Source: Prauserella rugosa
Lineage (GTDB): Bacteria > Actinomycetota > Actinomycetes > Mycobacteriales > Pseudonocardiaceae
NCBI RefSeq assembly: GCF_000719975.1
Contig: NZ_JOIJ01000005.1
Location: 186,001 to 250,000, forward strand
Reading direction: 5' to 3'
DNA length: 64,000 bases
The translations under genes and the position numbers were made by a program. Position 1 is the first letter of the stretch. Each line of letters begins with the position of its first letter. The notes under the pieces are model-generated. The model made no database searches and was not told the DNA's origin. It worked only from the letters and a program-made list of their open reading frames with translations. Of this stretch, positions 52,429 to 58,087 are shown piece after piece.

Positions 52429-53301
52429 TCAGTCCGACCGGCTGCGGTCGGTCCGGCCGAGACCGCGGGCACAGTACGCGATGGCGGGATAAGTCCCGAG
52501 GAACGCCCACACGAACCGGTTCAGGCCCATGAACACGGCGTTGCTTCCGTGGAAGCCGGCACCGACCGCCAGCAGCGCGCGTGCCACCGGCCCGGGAGCC
52601 ACGAGTACGAGCGGGAAGAGCGTCTCGCCCACGATGGTCACGTGACCGAGGGCGCGGGACAGTCGCGGGCGGTCGCGCAGGAAGTCGAAGGCGAAGCGGT
52701 GGCCGAACATCCGGGTGCGGAAGATGTCCCGCACCGCGGTGCCGTCGCGCCACACCGGTGAGATGGCCTTCGCCACGCCCGCGATGCCGTAGGACAAACA
52801 GGACTGTGCTGCGATGAACCACAGGCACGCCTGCCTCGCGCGCGGGTCGGAGGCGAACGCCTTCGACAGTGCGAGAGTTGTGAGCGAGATCGTCAACACG
52901 GTCTCGGACCCGTCCGAGCCGTACGGGCTGCGCGCGTGTACCGCGAAGTTGGTGGCAGCCAGGTAGGTCGCCGCCGTGTTCTTGCTCGTCGCCGAGGCCT
53001 TCGGGTTCATCAGCGTGGCCGCGGCGAGTACCCGGAGACCGAACAGTCCTTGGATGCCGGGCTTGTCGAAGAACACGCCGAGCACCTTCTCGGCACGACC
53101 CGTCATCCACCGGTAGCGCGTACGCGCGGTCTCCCAGCTCAGGAGCTCACCGCGGTCGAAATCTTTCGAGGAAGCCAGGTACTCCAGTGAGGACACGGCG
53201 GCGCCGAGCCCGGTGAGGGCCTCGACCTGCCGCAGTGCACGGTCCTGACGATCCCGGTCGATGTGGGCCCGGCGGGCGGGGAACAGGGCGGCTTTCGTCA
53301 C
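52429..53301 (-). CDS. HTTM-like membrane protein, copy 2
   Basis: A 290-residue paralogue of 44377-45243. Shared stretches: ACLWFIAAQSCLSYGIAGVA, SPVWRDGTAVRDIFRTRMFG, TIVGETLFPLVLVAPGPVAR, GFHGSNAVFMGLNRFVWAFL and GTYPAIAYCARGLG. The two proteins agree closely in the last ~100 residues and diverge more before. The GTG at 53301 gives a length equal to copy 1. It lies directly after the precursor 1 gene and 4 bases before the exporter gene, so it is part of the same operon. Confidence 0.75.
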   Translation of the reverse strand: MTKAALFPARRAHIDRDRQDRALRQVEALTGLGAAVSSLEYLASSKDFDRGELLSWETARTRYRWMTGRAEKVLGVFFDKPGIQGLFGLRVLAAATLMNPKASATSKNTAATYLAATNFAVHARSPYGSDGSETVLTISLTTLALSKAFASDPRARQACLWFIAAQSCLSYGIAGVAKAISPVWRDGTAVRDIFRTRMFGHRFAFDFLRDRPRLSRALGHVTIVGETLFPLVLVAPGPVARALLAVGAGFHGSNAVFMGLNRFVWAFLGTYPAIAYCARGLGRTDRSRSD

Positions 53302-53381
53302 GGTGGCTCGCTTCGGTAGGTCAGATTCGTTGTGACGCCGCGGAAAAACGGCACTTCTCCGCGGCGTCACGACTGCCGTAC

Positions 53382-53642
53382 TCAGTTGATGCTGGAGACC
53401 CGCATGTCGAGCAGGTCGCCGACCGAGCCGTAGTTGGGGACCGGGCCGGTGGGCGTGACCTTGTCGGATCCGTGGTGCTCGACGGCGTCCGAGATGAGGC
53501 CGGCGGTGAAGACAGCCGCGGCGGCCGCCGTGTAGCCGGCGTACGCGGGCGTGGCCAGCACGGGACCGACGGCCGAGGTGACCTCGAGCGGGCTCAGCAC
53601 GTTGTCGGCGTGCTGGTTCGCGAACGCTTCCACGTTGCTCAT
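53382..53642 (-). CDS. Linaridin-like precursor peptide 1 (86 aa)
   Basis: A small peptide with a strong ribosome site (TAAGGAGCAACC). Residues 27-32 are PVLATP, a PxxxTP motif as in linaridin leaders, preceded by SPLEVTSAVG. If the core starts after TP it is residues 33-86: AYAGYTAAAAAVFTAGLI, then a polar Gly/His/Pro stretch, then SVGDLLDMR (73-81) and VSSIN. Candidate dehydration sites are T38, T46, S51, T63, T65, S73, S83 and S84. The core has no Cys. It heads the operon HTTM - exporter - hydrolase - WRFFAP - FAD oxidoreductase. Confidence 0.7.
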   Translation of the reverse strand: MSNVEAFANQHADNVLSPLEVTSAVGPVLATPAYAGYTAAAAAVFTAGLISDAVEHHGSDKVTPTGPVPNYGSVGDLLDMRVSSIN

Positions 53643-53762
53643 GGTTGCTCCTTAGACGCATGGATTGCACTTGCGCTGGAGAAGCTACGGAAACGCGTTG
53701 ACGGCGGGCATCCATCGAAGTAAGGATCTATCGGAGCCGTGGAGAAGGTCGGCCCACGTTGA

Positions 53763-54746
53763 TCAGATCAGGCCCGGCTGCGGACGGCCACCGAGCTGTG
53801 CATGTGCCACGGCCCGCTCGGCCCGCGGCGATACGAGGAACTCCCGCGCCAGCGTCTCGGCGTCGCGCCAGCATTCCTGCAGTGCGTGTCCGTTGTAGAG
53901 CGCCGAACCACCGGCTTTGCCGAAGGAGAAACGGATGGTTTCGATCGCGGTCTGGTATGTGTGCAGGGCAGCGGCGGCGAACGTGACACGGCGTGCGGTC
54001 GTCAGTGTGGTTCCGGATGCGCTGTCGGGAAGACGTGCGAGTTCGGTGTGGAAAAGTGCGCGTGCGGCTCGGAAATCCTGCACGGTTCGGTTCAGCTCGG
54101 TCTGGAGCAACGGTTCCTCCGCCATTCGGTGCACCGAGCCGAGTCGGGATCTGTGGCGCGCGGTACGCGTGATCTCGGTGAGCGCGCGGCGGGCGAGTCC
54201 GAGAAGTACGGAGGTTTCGGCGCACCGGGCCGTCACCGGAAGCAGGTGTCCCGTTCCGGGCGCGAACGCGTCGTGGACGGCATTCTCAGGCACGGCAAGC
54301 CCGGTTACCGACACGGTGCGCGGGTGCACGGAGAGCAGCCCGGCGGGCCGGTTCGTTCCGATGTGGACAGCGCCGCGTGGGACGAGTACCAGGACCGGTT
54401 CGGTCCCGATTCCGGCGATCGAATCGCGTTGTGCCACGAGCCCGAACCTGGACGCCGTTTCGGCACCGGGCACGCCCGGCCACTCCCCGTCGAGCACGTA
54501 GCCGCGCGGAGTGCGGACGAGTGTTCCGCCGGGGCGAAGGCATCCGGTCAGGGGGCCGTCGGACGTCGCGGGCCCGCCGACGACCGTTGCGAGCGTCGCC
54601 GATCTGGCCAGCAGCAGTCCGTTGCCCGCGTCGATACCGCCCGCCTCCTCGCAGGCGCGGTGCAGTTCCTCCCACGTGCATGCCGCGGCAGGACCCGGTT
54701 CGCCGGTGTCGTTCGCGGCTGGTCCCGTCGCCAGGAGGTCCGTCAC
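53763..54746 (-). CDS. Acyl-CoA dehydrogenase-like flavoprotein
   Basis: A 327-residue protein with the middle and C-terminal parts of the acyl-CoA dehydrogenase / HsaA-type monooxygenase fold (LVRTPRGYVLDGEWPGVPGA, SVTGLAVPENAVHDAFAPG, LLGLARRALTEITRTARHRS, and a final helical bundle with TAIETIRFSFGKAGGSALYN and GHALQECWRDAETLAREFLV). It lacks a full N-terminal domain, and the catalytic Glu of true dehydrogenases is not evident, so oxygenation or a partner role is more likely. It overlaps the larger SRPBCC fusion gene by 4 bases, suggesting a complex of the two. Confidence 0.72.
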   Translation of the reverse strand: MTDLLATGPAANDTGEPGPAAACTWEELHRACEEAGGIDAGNGLLLARSATLATVVGGPATSDGPLTGCLRPGGTLVRTPRGYVLDGEWPGVPGAETASRFGLVAQRDSIAGIGTEPVLVLVPRGAVHIGTNRPAGLLSVHPRTVSVTGLAVPENAVHDAFAPGTGHLLPVTARCAETSVLLGLARRALTEITRTARHRSRLGSVHRMAEEPLLQTELNRTVQDFRAARALFHTELARLPDSASGTTLTTARRVTFAAAALHTYQTAIETIRFSFGKAGGSALYNGHALQECWRDAETLAREFLVSPRAERAVAHAQLGGRPQPGLI

Positions 54747-56263
54747 GGGCGATCACCGCCGATGAACCGGACCGCGTTGCGCCGGACGACGTCGTCGCTG
54801 ACGGCGAGATGCTGACCTGCGGCGACGATGTCTCGTTGGCAGCGCTCGAGTGCGGGGTTAGCCGCATGCGCCCCGAGGAGGTTGGCCTCGCCCACGATGC
54901 GTTTGGCCGTGTCGGTGACGTGGCGGAGCGCGAGTGCCAGGCGCGGATCGTCACGGCTCGGCGGGTTGGCGTCGTCGCCGAACCGTTCACAGTAATCGTC
55001 CACTGTGTGCAGTGCCAGAGCTCGGGCGGCGGCGAGGTCCGTCTCGAGCCGGGCGAGTTCGACGGCGACGTCGACGTCGTCAAGGAGTGGTGCGTTCCCG
55101 GCAAGGGCGGCGATCTCGTCGAGTGCGCGCCGGGCGATCCCCAGTGGCAGGCCGATCATCAGCACGCCCTGGATGTTGTAGGGGCTGAGCCGGTGTAGTC
55201 GTCCGCCACAGCGTGCTGTCGCGGAGAACAGCGGCGCAAGCCGTCGCGCCGGGACTTCGCAATCGGTGAGCACCAGGTCGTGACTGCCGGTACCGGCCAG
55301 CCCGGCGACGTGCCAGGTGTCGACGATCTCGGCACTGCGGCGGGGGACGACGGCCAGCATGGGTTCGGCGCCTCCTTCGGTCGGTACGGTGACGCCACCC
55401 ATCAGCCAGTCGGCATGGAGGCAGCCGCTGTTGAACCGCCAGCGTCCGCTCACCCGGTAGGTGTCGGTTCCGGACGGCTCTGCCTGACCGGAGATCGCCG
55501 TCGAACCGGCCAGGATCACACCGCCGTCGCCGCCCGCGAACTCCTTCGCCACCGGCTCGTCGAACCAGGCGAGGTAGGCCGACTGATTCCCGATGAAGGT
55601 GCACCATCCGGCGGCGGCGTCGGCAGCGGAGAGCTCGGCAACGGTGTCGACGACGGTACGGAAGTCGTAGTCGCGTCCACCGAGGACGTCGGGGGCACCG
55701 AGCCGGAAGAGTCCGCCCGCACGGATCGCCGCGACACATCCCGCGTCGAGGGTCGCCGCTGCCGCGGAGTGCTCCGCACGGTCACGGAGGAACGGAGCCA
55801 ACGCGCGGGCGACGGCCGCGGGGTCCCCGGCGTCGGCAATCGCGCGCATTCTCGTCATCACAGCGGCCCAGCGCACGAGCGCGGTGTCCGCGTCGGCCAC
55901 TGCACGCCACACCGAATCCACGGCGGCTGGCAGCTCCCCGGTGACCTGCCAGCGCAGAATGCCGGTGCCGTCGTCCGCCTCGTCGACCCGCCAGCGCAGT
56001 GCGGGCGCTTCGGCGTCGTCCGGGGTCAGCGTTGCGACCCGGTCACGTGCGTCGGTCGCGACGGTGACCTCGGCACTCGCCTCCGGTGTGGTCAGCCGGT
56101 AGCGTGCGCGTTCCCACGTACCGTCGCCTCTCCTGCCCGCGAAGTCCACGGTGAACGCGCCGGCGAGGCCCGTCCAGCTCTGCGGTGAGGACAGCAGCAG
56201 CCAGGCCGATGCCGCGGGGGCGGCGATCGGGCGTTGCGACGTCGTGCAGCTGTCCATCGGCAC
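54743..56263 (-). CDS. SRPBCC domain fused to acyl-CoA dehydrogenase-like monooxygenase
   Basis: A 506-residue fusion. Residues ~10-140 look like a START/SRPBCC fold (PIAAPAASAWLLLSSPQSWT, WERARYRLTTPEASAEVTVA, GTGILRWQVTGELPAAVDSV, WRAVADADTALVRWAAVMTR). Residues ~150-500 are acyl-CoA-dehydrogenase/HsaA-like (LDAGCVAAIRAGGLFRLGAP, DAAAGWCTFIGNQSAYLAWF, YRVSGRWRFNSGCLHADWLM, AGLAGTGSHDLVLTDCEVPA, RCQRDIVAAGQHLAVSDDVV). The combination is unusual. It sits between a P450 gene and the second flavoprotein gene and may hydroxylate or desaturate the peptide or another product. Confidence 0.75.
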   Translation of the reverse strand: MPMDSCTTSQRPIAAPAASAWLLLSSPQSWTGLAGAFTVDFAGRRGDGTWERARYRLTTPEASAEVTVATDARDRVATLTPDDAEAPALRWRVDEADDGTGILRWQVTGELPAAVDSVWRAVADADTALVRWAAVMTRMRAIADAGDPAAVARALAPFLRDRAEHSAAAATLDAGCVAAIRAGGLFRLGAPDVLGGRDYDFRTVVDTVAELSAADAAAGWCTFIGNQSAYLAWFDEPVAKEFAGGDGGVILAGSTAISGQAEPSGTDTYRVSGRWRFNSGCLHADWLMGGVTVPTEGGAEPMLAVVPRRSAEIVDTWHVAGLAGTGSHDLVLTDCEVPARRLAPLFSATARCGGRLHRLSPYNIQGVLMIGLPLGIARRALDEIAALAGNAPLLDDVDVAVELARLETDLAAARALALHTVDDYCERFGDDANPPSRDDPRLALALRHVTDTAKRIVGEANLLGAHAANPALERCQRDIVAAGQHLAVSDDVVRRNAVRFIGGDRP

Positions 56264-56297
56264 GGAGACTAGGGCGTCGCGGACCCGTGTGCCTCAG

Positions 56298-57566
56298 TCA
56301 TCCGAATGAGTTCCGGCCGGACGAGGATGGGGCCACCGCCGCGCACTCGCGGAGTCGGACCGGCAGGGCCTGCACCGACCGCAGGGTCTCCGACGGTTGC
56401 CAGCGGACCTTGTCGGCGGGGATGGCGAGTTCCAGGTCGGGGAACCGGTGAAGGAGGGCTTCGAGACCGGCGGTCAATGCCGCCCGGGCATGGTGGGCGG
56501 CCGGGCAGTGGTGCCGGCCTGCACCGAACGCGAGGTGCCTGCGCGGAGAGCGGTCTAGGTCGAAACGATGGGGACAGGGGTGGACGGCCGGGTCGTGGTT
56601 GGCGGCGCCGAGGGCGAACGCCACGAGATCGCCCCTGGCGATGCGCTGACCGCCGAGTTCGAGGTCCTCGGTGGCACACCGTTGGGCGCTGATGTTGTGC
56701 GGTCCGGTGAGCCGAAGCAGTTCCTCGAGCGCGGTGGTGATCTGTTCGGGATCGTCGTGCAGCGACCGCAACTGCGCGGGGTTGGTCAGCAGCAGGTACG
56801 TCGCGGTGGCGAGGAAGCTGTAGACGGTTTCGCTGCTGATCATGAGGAAGATCAGCAGAGCGCGGTTGAGCGAGTCCAGGTCGCCGACCCCGATCCGTGC
56901 GACGAGCGCGGACACGACGTCGTCGGCGGGGTCGTCCTGCCGAGCCACAGCTGTCGCTCGGAAGTGCGCGTTCAGTTCGGTCACGGCCGCCTCGCGGCCC
57001 GCGTCGTCCCGTGCGGACAGCCAGGCGTGTACGGCGCGGTGGAAGCGCTCCGGTTCGGTCACCCCGAGGAGATGACTGGACACCCGGATCGAGTAGGGCA
57101 ACGTGTAGTGCTGCACGAGGTCGACCGGAACGTCGGTGTCGTCTATGCCGCCGAGCACGTCGGCGGCAATGGCACCGAAGGCACCCGCCTGCCGCGCCGC
57201 GTGGTCGGCCGACAGCGTGTCGCGTACGACCGAGGTCACGTCCCCCGTGAACGAGCGCAGGAACAGAGTCACCTCGTCCAGTTCATACTCGGCGGCCGGG
57301 GTGATCGTTCCGCGTTCCGAGAGCTGGCGGGTGCGCGCCGAGGCGATGAGGTCGGGATCCTTCGACAGCCGCCGATCCAGGAGACCCGAGGTGATCTCCG
57401 TGGAGCCTACGACGAGCCAGAACCGCGACCCGTCCCGCGCGTGCAACACGTGCACCGGACCGGAGTCCCGCAGCCGGTCGAAGAACGGGAACGGATCGCG
57501 GAAGAAGTCCTCGTCGACGGGCAGCAACGCGGTCACGGGCGGTTCCTCCTCGCAGTAGGTGACCAC
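56298..57566 (-). CDS. Cytochrome P450
   Basis: A 422-residue heme monooxygenase. The heme-binding loop is HLAFGAGRHHCPAAHHARAA (residues ~350-369) with the axial Cys. The ExxR helix is in ALEELLRLTGPHNISAQR. The I-helix reads FLMISSETVYSFLATATYLL, where the usual A-G before the acid-Thr pair is S-S. Unlike the P450-like helper at 39737, it has a complete heme site and should be catalytic. It lies 40 bases after precursor 3 and upstream of two flavoprotein genes. Substrate unknown; a tailoring role in the cluster is inferred. Confidence 0.9.
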   Translation of the reverse strand: MVTYCEEEPPVTALLPVDEDFFRDPFPFFDRLRDSGPVHVLHARDGSRFWLVVGSTEITSGLLDRRLSKDPDLIASARTRQLSERGTITPAAEYELDEVTLFLRSFTGDVTSVVRDTLSADHAARQAGAFGAIAADVLGGIDDTDVPVDLVQHYTLPYSIRVSSHLLGVTEPERFHRAVHAWLSARDDAGREAAVTELNAHFRATAVARQDDPADDVVSALVARIGVGDLDSLNRALLIFLMISSETVYSFLATATYLLLTNPAQLRSLHDDPEQITTALEELLRLTGPHNISAQRCATEDLELGGQRIARGDLVAFALGAANHDPAVHPCPHRFDLDRSPRRHLAFGAGRHHCPAAHHARAALTAGLEALLHRFPDLELAIPADKVRWQPSETLRSVQALPVRLRECAAVAPSSSGRNSFG

Positions 57567-57606
57567 AGGGCGGCGGTCCGTGCCGCGCCGCTGCGGACGG
57601 TCCTCG

Positions 57607-57879
57607 TCAGTCGGTGAGAACGCCGGCGCGCGCGGCCGTCAGTTCGGTGACGGACGCGTGTTCGTGGATCTCGATCGCGGCGATGTGCGAGGTGCCGCCG
57701 GCGGAACCGCCCGCGGCGTCGACGATGGCCTGGTACGTGGTCGCGGTGAGAACGCCGGTGGTCACCTGTGCGATGTCGATCTGGGCGGGCGCTGCGCTCG
57801 AGATCGCGCCCGGCTCCACGTGGTCGGAGGCGTTGGCGGCGAGCGCGGCCGGTGTCGCGGTCGGCGTGGGGGTGGGCAT
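57607..57879 (-). CDS. Candidate precursor peptide 3 (90 aa)
   Basis: A small Ala/Thr/Ser-rich peptide. ATG at 57879 with GGAG at -10 to -7 is chosen; the in-frame upstream extension lacks pattern. Start: MPTPTPTATPAALAANASDH. Middle hydrophobic part: IDIAQVTTGVLTATTYQAIV. It ends with SVTELTAAR (76-84) and AGVLTD, aligning with SVGDLLDMR and SGAELLDIR of precursors 1 and 2. It lacks the PxxxTP motif, so it may belong to a different subgroup. It is the first gene of the operon with P450 and the two flavoproteins. Confidence 0.5.
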   Translation of the reverse strand: MPTPTPTATPAALAANASDHVEPGAISSAAPAQIDIAQVTTGVLTATTYQAIVDAAGGSAGGTSHIAAIEIHEHASVTELTAARAGVLTD

Positions 57880-58023
57880 GAGCGGCTCCGTTCGGTCACA
57901 GGACTCGGACATGGGGCTGCCGGGTTCGACGGCCCGTCCGAAGAGTACGAACGCCGTCGACGGCCCGGCATCCGTCGTGTTGCGGATTCCGATGCTCGTG
58001 CCAGGCGGTCGGTGATCGTCGTA

Positions 58024-58073
58024 TTGACTATGCGGTTCGTCACCGTCTAACTTCCGTTGAAACGTTTCAACGG
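58024..58073 (+). promoter_or_regulatory. Promoter and LacI-type palindromic operator
   Basis: A -35-like TTGACT (58024-58029) is followed after 18 bases by a -10-like TAACTT (58048-58053). A perfect 20-base palindrome, with core TTGAAACGTTTCAA, covers 58054-58073. The GAAACGTTTC core is typical of LacI-family operators. It overlaps the expected transcription start and lies 14 bases before the ATG of the glycoside hydrolase gene, so it should repress that gene. No LacI gene is in the window. Confidence 0.65.
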
Positions 58074-58087
58074 TGAGGCGGGTGCAC

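Noticed and set aside
50472..52532. A 686-codon open frame antisense to the ABC exporter
   Set aside because: His/Asp/Arg-rich shadow; the exporter has all ATPase motifs on the minus strand.
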